A stretch of 64,000 nucleotides of DNA. Origin: Mariniphaga sp041684965. Lineage in GTDB: Bacteria; Bacteroidota; Bacteroidia; Bacteroidales; Prolixibacteraceae. The DNA is taken from the NCBI GenBank assembly GCA_041684965.1, contig JAWLGR010000011.1:94330-158329 (forward strand), written 5' to 3'. A program made the position numbers and the translations under genes. A model generated the notes under the pieces. That model made no database searches, had not been told where the DNA came from, and worked only from the letters and a program-made list of their open reading frames with translations. Shown piece by piece: positions 27,433 to 36,853 of this stretch (the stretch's first letter is position 1; every line of letters starts with the position of its first letter).

Positions 27433-30400
27433 ATGAAAAAGATTGCGTTTTTTTTCTCGATCCTCCTTTTCATGGGAACAATGGCTGCTAACGCCCAAAC
27501 GCGTGTGATAACCGGTACGGTTACCTCCGCCGAGGATGGTGCGCCTGTTCCGGGAGTTTCGGTTGTTGTTCAGGGAACCACACTGGGAACAGTTACCGAT
27601 ATTGACGGTAATTATTCACTTCAGGTTCCTGAGAATGCTCAGAATTTATCCTTTTCCTTTGTGGGAATGGCTAACCAAACCATTGGTATTGCCGGAAGAA
27701 ATACCGTAAATGTGGTTATGCAGCCTGAAACGATTGGAGTGGATGAGGTTGTTGTAACCGCTTTTGGCATTTCCAGAGACCGGAAATCATTGGGGTATGC
27801 TTCTTCATCAATTAGTGCAAATGAGTTTTCAGAGTCGGAAGTTATCAACCCAATGAATGCTTTACAGGGTAAAGTAGCAGGGGTTGACATAGCAAGCGCT
27901 CCCGGTCCTGGTGCTACACAAAACGTTATTATCCGTGGTGCTTCCTCATTTGGGAACAACCAGCCTTTATATGTAGTGGATGGAGTTCCTATTAATAATA
28001 CTCAGGTTCGTTCCGGTGACAATTTGAACTACAATGTGGATTTTGGATCGGGTTTAAATGCTGTAAACCCCGATGATATTGAATCAATGACCATATTAAA
28101 AGGAGCAGGAGCAACAGCCTTATATGGTTCACGGGCAGCCAACGGTGTTATTTTAATTCAGACAAAATCGGGCAGTAATACGGGCGATAAGCTTAGGATT
28201 ACCTACGATGGTTCAATTTCAGTATTGAATATAGGTCGTATTCCTGATCGTCAAGATCAATTCGGCCAGGGATGGAGTGGTTTTCATGCGCTTGATGAAA
28301 ACGGAAACTGGGGTCCCAAATACGACGGTTCTATGAGGAAGTGGGGTTATGTGGTGGATAACAGTCAGCTGTTGAAACCATTTTCATTTGTAGAATCAAG
28401 GATACGTGATTTTTATGATTTTGGAATCAGCCATAAAAATGCAGTATCTGCTAGTGGTGGAAATGAGAGTACTCAGTACTTCATGTCAATTTCACATAAT
28501 AATAGCGATGGAGTACTGCCGGAGGATGTAGATACCTACAAAAGGACTACATTATCTACCAAGGGCAGCCAAAAATGGAATGCTCTGACAATAAGTACGT
28601 CGGTAAATTACAGCAATGAAAATTCAAAAGGAGTACCATCAGGTCAGGGGAACACAACTTTCAGGAGCCTGTGGGAAATTCCCGAAGATTACTCCGTTGT
28701 TGATATGCGGGATTATCACAGTAAATTCTACACTTTAAACAATTATTTTACTCCTTACGGTGTCAACCCATATTTTTCATTGTTTGAACACGGAGGAGAA
28801 CAGGTACGGCATAAGGTTTATGGAAAGATTGAAGCCAACCTGGATATCACCAGCACGCTGAGGGCTACATATCGTTTTGGAGGCGATTTGGAACACAGCA
28901 ATACTGAAAGCTGGCAGGCAAAGATTGATATTCCGCAAGGAGCGCCTTCGTATAATGCACAGAAGAATCAACCGGGTCGGTACCGGATCGATAAAAGGAA
29001 TCGTTATGAAACCAATCATGATATGTTCCTGAATTACAATGAATTTGTAACTGAAAGAACTAATCTGACGGCTTTGGTTGGAGTTAATATTAACGAGAGG
29101 GGTCAATCGAGAACCAGTGGAGAGATTTTAGCGCTTGACGTACCTGGGTTTTACAATCTTTCGAACGGCACCTCCGATCCCGTTGCAAGTCAATATCTGG
29201 ATCAAAGAAGGCTATGGGGTGCATTTACAAATATTGGATTTGGTTTCGATGATTATCTGTATTTAACGGGTACTGCCCGTAACGACTGGTCTTCTACCTT
29301 GCCGCTGGAAAACAACAGCTATTTTTATCCTACCATATCAGCTAGTTTTATTTTAGACGAGTTTGCTCGAAAAATGGGTATGAATGTTAACGGAATTGAT
29401 TTTGCCAAATTGCGTGCATCTTATGGGTGGGCTGGTAACGATGCAGATGTATACGATATTTACCCTGTGTATCAAAAGGGATTCCTGAACAACCCTGGTT
29501 TTCCAGAGGTTGACAATACCGAATTCCCACTGAACGGAACCAATTCATGGATGATAAGTAACCAGCTTGGAAGCCCCAATCTGGCTCCTGAGATTACTAA
29601 AGAATTTGAAGTTGGTTTGGAAATGAACCTTTTCTCCAACCGGTTGGGATTCGATTTTTCATATTATAATAAACTTACTGAAGGTTTAATCAGTGTACAA
29701 CCGCTGGATCCTTCCACTGGATATACAGCAATTGTAAGCAATATCGGAGATGTGCGTAACAAGGGTATCGAATTATTGTTCTACGGTTCACCCATTCGTA
29801 CTAATAATTTTACCTGGACTATCAGTACAAACTTTTCGGTGAACGATAATAAGGTTGAAAAACTGGCTGAAGGTGAAATCTTCCTTGGAGGTTATGGCGG
29901 TGCAGGAATTGTAGCAATCGAAGGAGAAGAACTGGGATTGTTTAAAACCCAGATAACCCAGACCGTAATGATAGATGGGAAGGAACACATTGTTGTTGAT
30001 GGAAATGGTATGCCAATTGCAACACCCGATGAAGTAGTTTTAAAAGATAAAAGCATAAATGAAGACTTCAGGGCAGGTTTAACCAATACTTTTTCTTATA
30101 AAGGATTGTCTTTAGGCGCTACCCTTGATTTGCGTTATGGTGGTTATATTTATTCTTATCAGAAAGATTATATGCACTGGACAGGTTCAGGACCGGAAAC
30201 CGTATACAATGATCGTCAGCCATTTATAATTCCAAACTCTGTCAGGCTAGTAGGCGAAGATTATATTGAGAATACTATACCGATAGCAACTACTGATTTA
30301 CATACATTTTACAGCACTGGTGCTTTTGATCAAACTGACGCGTTTTTTCTCGACCGTTCATATCTTAAGCTGCGTCAGGTTGTGCTTGCATACAATTTGC

Positions 30401-30606
30401 CACGATCTATTGGACAACGCATCGGAATGGAGAATGTAAAAGTTACTTTTGTAGCTGATAACATATTATTGTGGACACCGATGGAGAACCGTTACATTGA
30501 TCCTGAAACGACTACATTTGGGAATGATATTTCAGCAAAATTTGGTGAGTTTGGAGCCAATCCAACCAACCAGACTTATACTTTTGGCTTATCATTTACG
30601 TTTTAA
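27433..30606 (+). CDS. SusC/RagA-family TonB-dependent outer-membrane transporter
   Basis: A 1057-residue outer-membrane barrel that imports oligomers in a pedal-bin complex with the SusD-like lipoprotein encoded next. A signal peptide (about 1-21, ending ANA) is followed by a carboxypeptidase-like regulatory domain (VITGTVTSAEDGAPVPG, about 25-100), a TonB box region (GVDEVVVTAFG), the plug (about 115-230, with PLYVVDGVPINN and ALYGSRAANGVILIQTK) and the barrel, ending in aromatic-terminated TYTFGLSFTF. The length is typical. There is no N-terminal signalling domain, so control by an anti-sigma factor is unlikely. It is the first gene of a four-gene operon. Confidence 0.97.
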   Translation: MKKIAFFFSILLFMGTMAANAQTRVITGTVTSAEDGAPVPGVSVVVQGTTLGTVTDIDGNYSLQVPENAQNLSFSFVGMANQTIGIAGRNTVNVVMQPETIGVDEVVVTAFGISRDRKSLGYASSSISANEFSESEVINPMNALQGKVAGVDIASAPGPGATQNVIIRGASSFGNNQPLYVVDGVPINNTQVRSGDNLNYNVDFGSGLNAVNPDDIESMTILKGAGATALYGSRAANGVILIQTKSGSNTGDKLRITYDGSISVLNIGRIPDRQDQFGQGWSGFHALDENGNWGPKYDGSMRKWGYVVDNSQLLKPFSFVESRIRDFYDFGISHKNAVSASGGNESTQYFMSISHNNSDGVLPEDVDTYKRTTLSTKGSQKWNALTISTSVNYSNENSKGVPSGQGNTTFRSLWEIPEDYSVVDMRDYHSKFYTLNNYFTPYGVNPYFSLFEHGGEQVRHKVYGKIEANLDITSTLRATYRFGGDLEHSNTESWQAKIDIPQGAPSYNAQKNQPGRYRIDKRNRYETNHDMFLNYNEFVTERTNLTALVGVNINERGQSRTSGEILALDVPGFYNLSNGTSDPVASQYLDQRRLWGAFTNIGFGFDDYLYLTGTARNDWSSTLPLENNSYFYPTISASFILDEFARKMGMNVNGIDFAKLRASYGWAGNDADVYDIYPVYQKGFLNNPGFPEVDNTEFPLNGTNSWMISNQLGSPNLAPEITKEFEVGLEMNLFSNRLGFDFSYYNKLTEGLISVQPLDPSTGYTAIVSNIGDVRNKGIELLFYGSPIRTNNFTWTISTNFSVNDNKVEKLAEGEIFLGGYGGAGIVAIEGEELGLFKTQITQTVMIDGKEHIVVDGNGMPIATPDEVVLKDKSINEDFRAGLTNTFSYKGLSLGATLDLRYGGYIYSYQKDYMHWTGSGPETVYNDRQPFIIPNSVRLVGEDYIENTIPIATTDLHTFYSTGAFDQTDAFFLDRSYLKLRQVVLAYNLPRSIGQRIGMENVKVTFVADNILLWTPMENRYIDPETTTFGNDISAKFGEFGANPTNQTYTFGLSFTF

Positions 30607-30625
30607 TTCTTAAATATATTGAATC

Positions 30626-32134
30626 ATGAAAATTAAAAAAATATTTTATATATCATTCATCTCGCTGTTGCCGATTTTGGGATGTAGTGATTGGTTGGAT
30701 GTCAATACAGACCCCAACAATCTAAGCGAACTGGAGAATCCGGAAGCTGTTATGCCGGTAGCCCAGGTAGGCATAGCCAATGCACTTATGGGCTGGCACA
30801 TGGGTTTCTCAGGTGGTTTTTGGTCACAATACTGGACACAGGATCATACCTCATCTCAGTTTAAGTATTTGGATGAATATGATGAAACAAGCTTTGATAT
30901 TGCTTACACTAACCTGCTTCCTTCTGCCCTGAATGATTTAAAAGCCATTAGGGACAATTCTGAAGAAGGCTCAGGCAATTATCTGGTTGCAGAAGCATTG
31001 TCAATTTATGCATGGCAGGTAGTTACCGATACCTGGGGGGATATTCCTTATTTTGATGCTCTTAAGGGGGATGAAGGCGAATTTCATCCTGCCTTTGATG
31101 CTCAGGAAGAAATTTACAACGATCTGATGGCGCGTGTGGATGCATTGATGGAGATGGATTTCTCGGGTGAACTAATAAGTGAACAATATGACTTCATTTA
31201 TGGGGGAGATTTAGCTTCATGGATAGCCTTTACCCGGTCATTGAAATTAAAACTGATGCTCCGATTGTCGGAAACTCCGAATTTTAACCTGCAGGAAGCT
31301 TTGGCCTTGGCTAATTCAGGCGGATTTATTACAGAGACTGCAATGATACCTGGTAGTATTTGGGAAGACAGAGATACAAAACGTCATCCGATGGTAGAAT
31401 TCGACAGGGCTGGTTATTTCGATAACGTGATTGCAAGTATGACAATGGTCCGGTTTTTGACAACCAACAATGACCCGCGGATTGATGTGCTTTACGTAGC
31501 TCCGGAAGGAGGTCACCAGGGATCGCTTCAGGGAGATTTTGCTGTTATGAATATTGATACCGATGGGGATGGGGTAACAGATGACAAGGAAGATTACAGT
31601 CAGGTGGAATTTGATGTTGATGCTGACATACCGCTGATGTCGACCTGGGAAGTAAATTTCTACCTGGCCGAAATATATGCACGTGCGAACGATCCAAGGG
31701 CAAAAGATTATTACGATGCTGCTGTAAATGCTAACCTTACATATTGGGGAATTGGAGAAACCATTACCGGTGAAGGTCAGTATGCCGAATGGCCAAATGG
31801 TACAATTGAGGAAAATATACGTGCTATAGCTCTTCAGAAATGGGTTGCATACAATAAACTACAGCATATGGAAGCATTCTTTGAACGCAACAGGACCAAG
31901 TACCCGGCTGTGAATGCAATACAGGTGAGAACTGCCGCACACAGGCAAGAACTTTACCTTAATTTCCCGGTCGGTGATTTTATAATCTCAGTGGCTGGGT
32001 TGGGCAAACTCAGTGGAGATGTGCCTTCATCACCCATTTATCCAAATGCTGTGATTACACGAAATAACACAAAGCCAAAGCAAAAAACAAGTCTTGCTGA
32101 GGATGTCTGGTGGGATCAAAAAGCAGGTAAATAG
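30626..32134 (+). CDS. SusD/RagB-family substrate-binding lipoprotein
   Basis: A 502-residue surface lipoprotein that caps the SusC-like barrel. The signal peptide ends in the lipobox ILGC (C20), followed directly by SDWLDVNTDPNNL, the usual SusD-like N-terminus. Tetratricopeptide-like helices and the C-terminal NAIQVRTAAHRQELYLNFPVGD follow. It shows the SusD-like-2 pattern seen in peptide-type systems rather than the starch protein, though the substrate cannot be proven. It begins 19 bases after the transporter gene. Confidence 0.95.
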   Translation: MKIKKIFYISFISLLPILGCSDWLDVNTDPNNLSELENPEAVMPVAQVGIANALMGWHMGFSGGFWSQYWTQDHTSSQFKYLDEYDETSFDIAYTNLLPSALNDLKAIRDNSEEGSGNYLVAEALSIYAWQVVTDTWGDIPYFDALKGDEGEFHPAFDAQEEIYNDLMARVDALMEMDFSGELISEQYDFIYGGDLASWIAFTRSLKLKLMLRLSETPNFNLQEALALANSGGFITETAMIPGSIWEDRDTKRHPMVEFDRAGYFDNVIASMTMVRFLTTNNDPRIDVLYVAPEGGHQGSLQGDFAVMNIDTDGDGVTDDKEDYSQVEFDVDADIPLMSTWEVNFYLAEIYARANDPRAKDYYDAAVNANLTYWGIGETITGEGQYAEWPNGTIEENIRAIALQKWVAYNKLQHMEAFFERNRTKYPAVNAIQVRTAAHRQELYLNFPVGDFIISVAGLGKLSGDVPSSPIYPNAVITRNNTKPKQKTSLAEDVWWDQKAGK

Positions 32135-32157
32135 TTAAATCTTTAATTCAAGATAAA

Positions 32158-32856
32158 ATGAAAAAGTTATTATATTTATTAAGTGTTGTCTTCCTCTTGG
32201 CAATCGTAACATCGTGTGAAGAGGAATCGGCCGGACTTTCTACAATAACATATTATGTAGAAATAGATCTGGACGGTGGTTCTACAGTTGCAATACCAAT
32301 TGGTTCAACATACCAGGAACCCGGTTATACAGCTATGGAAGGAGAAACTGATGTTACCGACCAGGTTTTAATATCGAGTAATGTGAATGCCAGTGAAATT
32401 GGTGTTTACCGGGTGAATTACGAAGCAATAAATGCAGATGGTTATTCTTCATCCACCAGCAGAACAGTTGTAGTATACGATCCCACTGCTCCGGATGATG
32501 ATCTGTCGGGAACCTATACAACCACTATCGTTAGAACAGAATCGGATGGCACGCTGCCCAGGACTTATAATGCGAGAATGACTGTTACTAAACAAGGTAC
32601 CGGAGTTTTCTATGTAAGCTGTCTTCTGGGAGGTACATACGCTATTGGTTTCGGTTACGGGCCGGCATATGCAATGACCGGTTATATCAACCTTAACAGT
32701 GATTATTCAATTTCTCTGATAACAAGTTTTGTGCAGGGATGGGGCGACAGCCTGGAGAATTTCAAGAACGCATCGTATAATCCGGAAACGGGTAATTTAA
32801 CATGGATTGGAGTTTACGCTGGAGCAGATGACTTTAAGGTTACCGGTACAAAATAA
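32158..32856 (+). CDS. SusCD-associated lipoprotein with immunoglobulin-like domain (BT_2262-like)
   Basis: A 232-residue lipoprotein with lipobox VTSC (C20). An Ig-like DUF5011-type domain covers about 35-110 (GSTYQEPGYTAMEGETDVTDQV and the closing SSTSRTVVVYD), and a beta-rich C-terminal domain follows (DDLSGTYTTTIVRTE to the end). Such proteins sit beside SusCD pairs and are thought to be surface accessory subunits. It starts 23 bases after the SusD-like gene, so it is in the same operon. Confidence 0.8.
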   Translation: MKKLLYLLSVVFLLAIVTSCEEESAGLSTITYYVEIDLDGGSTVAIPIGSTYQEPGYTAMEGETDVTDQVLISSNVNASEIGVYRVNYEAINADGYSSSTSRTVVVYDPTAPDDDLSGTYTTTIVRTESDGTLPRTYNARMTVTKQGTGVFYVSCLLGGTYAIGFGYGPAYAMTGYINLNSDYSISLITSFVQGWGDSLENFKNASYNPETGNLTWIGVYAGADDFKVTGTK

Positions 32857-32884
32857 TGGGTCAAATTAATAAAACAAGAAAAAT

Positions 32885-33406
32885 ATGAAAAAAATAATCT
32901 ATAGCATATTTAGCATTTCATTGCTTCTGTTTCTGTTTACAGCATGCAATGATGAATTGGAAATATGGGAAAGCTCAACCGGTGAACTCGACGGGAACTG
33001 GTATGTAAGTTATGATCATAGCCAATATGGTGTGGATCCGTTCAATGTTGGTTTAACACTTATACATACATATAATACTGCTGCAGACAACGGACAGGAA
33101 ATCTGGCTGACTGATGAAGACCACTTCTGGTCGTATAAAGTCAGGATTCCCGCTAATCCCCAAAATTTGACCTTTGGAAGCCCCGATCCTGTAATAAGTA
33201 TTGTTGAAGGGTATGATATAGAAGTTAGAATCGCTAACGGAAAAGTGATTAAAAATGCCGTTAAATTGCCATCTGGTATTATGTCTGATAGCATCTATTT
33301 TGAAATCTGGTTTGAAGACCTGGTAGATGCAACCGGAATCGAAAATGATACACTTTTTGTAAGTGGTTTTAGGCAGTCTGGTTTTATGGAAGACGAACCA
33401 CATTAA
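32885..33406 (+). CDS. SusCD-associated small lipoprotein, lipid-binding/putative hydrolase family
   Basis: A 173-residue lipoprotein with lipobox FTAC (C21), then a single lipocalin-like beta domain: GELDGNWYVSYDH, LTLIHTYNTAADNGQEIWLTDED, KVIKNAVKLPSGIMSDSIYFEI and a terminal DTLFVSGFRQSGFMEDEPH. It matches the small fourth protein of RagAB-like loci, annotated as a lipid-binding putative hydrolase; the name does not rest on a known activity. It is the last gene of the operon, 28 bases after the previous one and ahead of a terminator. Confidence 0.8.
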   Translation: MKKIIYSIFSISLLLFLFTACNDELEIWESSTGELDGNWYVSYDHSQYGVDPFNVGLTLIHTYNTAADNGQEIWLTDEDHFWSYKVRIPANPQNLTFGSPDPVISIVEGYDIEVRIANGKVIKNAVKLPSGIMSDSIYFEIWFEDLVDATGIENDTLFVSGFRQSGFMEDEPH

Positions 33407-33735
33407 TCATTTAAGACATTAAACTTTATTGAATAGGGGAGTATCAAAACACGATACATCCCCTTTTTTCGTTACCTCTGATTAAAGAATCGTTATTGAG
33501 TGAGGAGGAAACCCTGATAAATAGTTTGTGAGGTAAAATAAGCGAACTGATATATCAATATAAACGGAGTTTTTGGAGGAAGCAAGATCATCTATAAGTA
33601 TTATATCGGTATTTATATTTAGCGTATTAAATTTCTTCTTTTTCAGTGCATGTATTCTATCAGATTATCCAAAAACACGACCTACAAGCAAGGGGAAATT
33701 AAGTAAAGCACATAATAGCTTTTTCGCTAATAAAA
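33407..33735. other. 329-bp convergent intergenic region
   Basis: It contains the SusCD operon terminator at its left end. The rest is AT-rich. A frame at 33573-33833 runs into the convergent gene on the other strand and is not believed. Confidence 0.5.
33436..33469 (+). terminator. Terminator of the SusCD operon
   Basis: Stem ggggagtatc/gatacatcccc with a one-base bulge and a short A-rich loop, followed by six T. It lies 30 bases after the last gene of the operon. Confidence 0.75.
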
Positions 33736-34995
33736 TCATGTTTCTCTTTTCTTCTTTTTTGCAGCCGGGAAAAGTACATTATTTAAAATCAGCCGGTACC
33801 CCGGAGAATTGGGGTGCAGACTTAAATCGGTAGGTGGATCTCCTACAAGGTGCCGGTAATCTTCCGGGTCGTGTCCGCCATAAAATGTCCAGAATCCTTT
33901 TCCTCTTTCACCGTGTATGTATCTTGCCTCATTGGCAGGTTTATTTTCTCCCATTATAAGGACATTTGGTTTTATAACTTCTTTACGGAATGCCGTAGTT
34001 TGGCCCATAAATCCTTTTATCATATTTCGGTGGTTCTGGCACAGCATGGTTGGAATGGGATCCCATTTGGCCGAAAATTCAAAGAGGGTAAAGAAATCAT
34101 TTTCCCTTATTACCCGACGTGTTTCAGTTGCATCGATATTCGAAAATTCATAAATATTAGGATCCATCACAAGCTGGAAGTTTTCAAAGGCAAAGGTTCG
34201 TGAAAAATCCAGTTTTTCATGTGCGTGCGGGTCGGCAGGATCGCCGTCAAACATAGGCCCCACAATATCTACGCCTGTGGCAGCGCGCGCTATATCATAC
34301 GTATCGGTTGCTGCACACATGGCAAACAGAAAGCCCCCGTTTAAAACATACTTGTCCATTTCACGTGTGACAAAGGATTTCATTTCTGACACCTTTAAAA
34401 ACCCTAGTCTGGCTGCCAGTTCCTTGTTTATGCTTACCTCCTGCTGATACCAGGGCATATGCTGGTAGGTTCTCCAGAATTTACCAAACTGCCCGGTAAA
34501 ATCTTCATGATGAAGATGGAGCCAGTCGTATTCCGAAAGCTTACCATTCAGTATTTCTTCATCATAAATCTCATCGTAATCTATTTCTGCATAAGTAAGT
34601 ACCAGCGTTACTGCATCGTCCCACGGCAGTTTATTGGGAGGTGTGTAAACAGCTATCCTTGGGGCTTTATTCATGCTGACTGCATCCTGGTTAACTTCAG
34701 GTTGTGCAATTTCATTTAACAGGGCTGAGGCTTTGGTATCTGTAATTGATTCGAAGGAAACTCCCCTTACTACACATTCATTTTCTATTTCGGGGTGGTG
34801 TTCAATCAAAAAGCTCCCCCCGCGGTAGTTAAGAAGCCATTTCACCTCAACATCCCGCTGCAATACCCAATAAGCAATTCCATAAGATTTTAAATGGTTC
34901 CGCTGAGAGTCGTCCATAGGGATTAAAAGGTGGATTGCATGTGCCTGGTTAACAAGTATAAATGCTATAATTGACAGAAGAATTTTATTTCTCAT
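33736..34995 (-). CDS. Exported protein usually named 'asparagine synthetase B' in Bacteroidota; function unknown
   Basis: A 419-residue protein with an N-terminal signal peptide (RNKILLSIIAFILVNQAHA, cleavage after AHA). The name asparagine synthetase B is attached to this family in Bacteroidota annotations, but no N-terminal Cys glutaminase nucleophile or SGGxDS ATP loop is present, and the protein is exported, so that activity is not supported. Conserved-looking stretches include DWLHLHHEDFTGQFG and GGFLFAMCAATDTYDIARAA, which resembles a class I amidotransferase/ThuA-like nucleophile elbow (weak inference). It stands alone. Confidence 0.65.
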   Translation of the reverse strand: MRNKILLSIIAFILVNQAHAIHLLIPMDDSQRNHLKSYGIAYWVLQRDVEVKWLLNYRGGSFLIEHHPEIENECVVRGVSFESITDTKASALLNEIAQPEVNQDAVSMNKAPRIAVYTPPNKLPWDDAVTLVLTYAEIDYDEIYDEEILNGKLSEYDWLHLHHEDFTGQFGKFWRTYQHMPWYQQEVSINKELAARLGFLKVSEMKSFVTREMDKYVLNGGFLFAMCAATDTYDIARAATGVDIVGPMFDGDPADPHAHEKLDFSRTFAFENFQLVMDPNIYEFSNIDATETRRVIRENDFFTLFEFSAKWDPIPTMLCQNHRNMIKGFMGQTTAFRKEVIKPNVLIMGENKPANEARYIHGERGKGFWTFYGGHDPEDYRHLVGDPPTDLSLHPNSPGYRLILNNVLFPAAKKKKRET

Positions 34996-35187
34996 TTTGC
35001 AAATTTCATTTCTGTAAATTACAAATATGGGACTTTTTCTGTGGTTTTTTCAATGGCTAATATTTAAAATTTGTTATTAAAAGAAAGTTTAAGCTCAAGG
35101 AGCAATTATAAAAGGAGGTAATTGTAATTATAATTTAGGGATGAAAAGCCATGTATTCCAGCACCTTAAAAAACAATTTGCCCGATG

Positions 35188-36741
35188 CTAAAATGGTAAA
35201 TCACTTCTGCCTCCGGACGGTTTATCAAAATGATGATTGCCTGTAATACCAACACTTATGCTTTCTTCTTCCTCTTCCTCGTTCATTTTTGAACTAAACG
35301 TTTTGGAAGCGTTAAAGCCATTACTAAAGTTGTTTTCCATATCGCTGAATTTGGCAAGTTCCTTTTTGAAAGAAAGGTGCACATCACCAGTTGCACCATT
35401 ACGGTGCTTTGCAATTATTATTTCTGCCACACCAATAAGGGAATTTCCTGAATCGTCTTCTGTTATCCCATAATACTCGGGACGGTGTATGAAGGTCACA
35501 ATATCGGCATCCTGTTCAATAGCACCCGATTCACGAAGATCAGATAATTGCGGCCGTTTTCCTTCACGTGACTCAACTGAACGGTTTAGCTGTGAAAGTG
35601 CCAAAATTGGTATATTCAATTCTTTTGCAATGGCTTTTAGTGACCGGGATATTGCGCTTACTTCCTGCTCACGGCTGCCTCGATTGTCTGTCCCGGCAGT
35701 CATTAACTGCAGGTAGTCTACAATTACTACCTGTATATCATGTTGCATTTTTAATCTGCGACACTTGGCCCGGAACTCAAAGATGGACAGGGCTGGTGTG
35801 TCATCAATAAAAATTGGAGCTTTTTCAAGATTTGATATTTTACGGTTCAGGTGTTCCCATTCGTAGTTTTCCAACCTGCCGGTTTTGAGTTTATCATTTC
35901 CCAGTTCCGTCTCTGCAGCAATAAGCCTGTTAACCAATTGTATCGATGACATCTCGAGTGAGAAAACTGCTACCGAGCGGTTATGTTCAACTGCCATATT
36001 ACGTGCCATACTAAGCACAAATGCTGTTTTACCCATAGAAGGGCGTGCGGCAACAATTATCAAATCGGTTTTTTGCCAGCCGGAAGTTATACGGTCTAAC
36101 GATGTGAACCCGGAAGGCACCCCGCTTAACCCATCCTTTTGATGACGTGCTTTTTCAATTTGCAGGATGGCTTCATTCAGCACCGGTTTTATAGGGACGG
36201 TTTCTTTTTTTATGTTGCGTTCAGCAACCTGAAATAAGGATGATTCAGAAAAATCAATTAAATCATCCACATCCAGGGTATCGTCATATGATTTGGTCTG
36301 AATCTCTGATGAAACCCGGATAAGTTCACGCTGTATGAATTTCTGGGCAATAATGCGGGTATGAAATTCAATATGAGCTGCTGAAGCTACGCGTCGTGTA
36401 AGCTGGGTAATATAACCCGGTCCGCCTACCTCCTCCAGTTGTCCGCGGTCCTTTAATTCCTGGGTAACCATCAACAGGTCGACCGGTTTTTCATTTGTTG
36501 AAAGCTCTTTTATTGCTTCAAAAATCTTTTGATGTTCTTCCTTGTAAAAACTGGAAGTATCGATAATATCAGCTACGGTTACATATGCATCGCGTTCCAG
36601 CATTAGTGCCCCCAAAACTGCTTCTTCAACTTCAATTGCCTGCGGAGGCAATTTTCCATATTGCGCATTAATTTCATCAATCGACATTCCCGATTGACGC
36701 CTGGTTTGATTGGTCCCTTTGTTTTTCCTGTCGGTTGCCAT
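35188..36741 (-). CDS. dnaB: Replicative DNA helicase
   Basis: A 517-residue replicative helicase. The N-terminal primase-interacting domain starts with PPQAIEVEEAVLGALML (about 32-48). The RecA-like motor contains Walker A ARPSMGKTAF, Walker B VVIVDYLQLM, the LSQLNRSVE motif and SDLRESGAIEQDADIV. The C-terminal tail is extended, with a run of glutamates and a final SGGRSDLPF. It is 112 bases downstream of ddl on the same strand and may be read from that transcript. Confidence 0.97.
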   Translation of the reverse strand: MATDRKNKGTNQTRRQSGMSIDEINAQYGKLPPQAIEVEEAVLGALMLERDAYVTVADIIDTSSFYKEEHQKIFEAIKELSTNEKPVDLLMVTQELKDRGQLEEVGGPGYITQLTRRVASAAHIEFHTRIIAQKFIQRELIRVSSEIQTKSYDDTLDVDDLIDFSESSLFQVAERNIKKETVPIKPVLNEAILQIEKARHQKDGLSGVPSGFTSLDRITSGWQKTDLIIVAARPSMGKTAFVLSMARNMAVEHNRSVAVFSLEMSSIQLVNRLIAAETELGNDKLKTGRLENYEWEHLNRKISNLEKAPIFIDDTPALSIFEFRAKCRRLKMQHDIQVVIVDYLQLMTAGTDNRGSREQEVSAISRSLKAIAKELNIPILALSQLNRSVESREGKRPQLSDLRESGAIEQDADIVTFIHRPEYYGITEDDSGNSLIGVAEIIIAKHRNGATGDVHLSFKKELAKFSDMENNFSNGFNASKTFSSKMNEEEEEESISVGITGNHHFDKPSGGRSDLPF

Positions 36742-36853
36742 AGTATGTCTCAGTTTTTATATCTGTAAGTTCAGGAGGCTAAAATTATAAAATAACAGCG
36801 GGAGGGAACCTTATTTTAATGTTTAGTTGTTAACTAAATTTATTCACAAATGT

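Noticed and set aside
33573..33833. 86-codon plus-strand frame
   Set aside because: It runs into the oppositely oriented 33736-34995 gene, and its hydrophobic start lacks a start signal.
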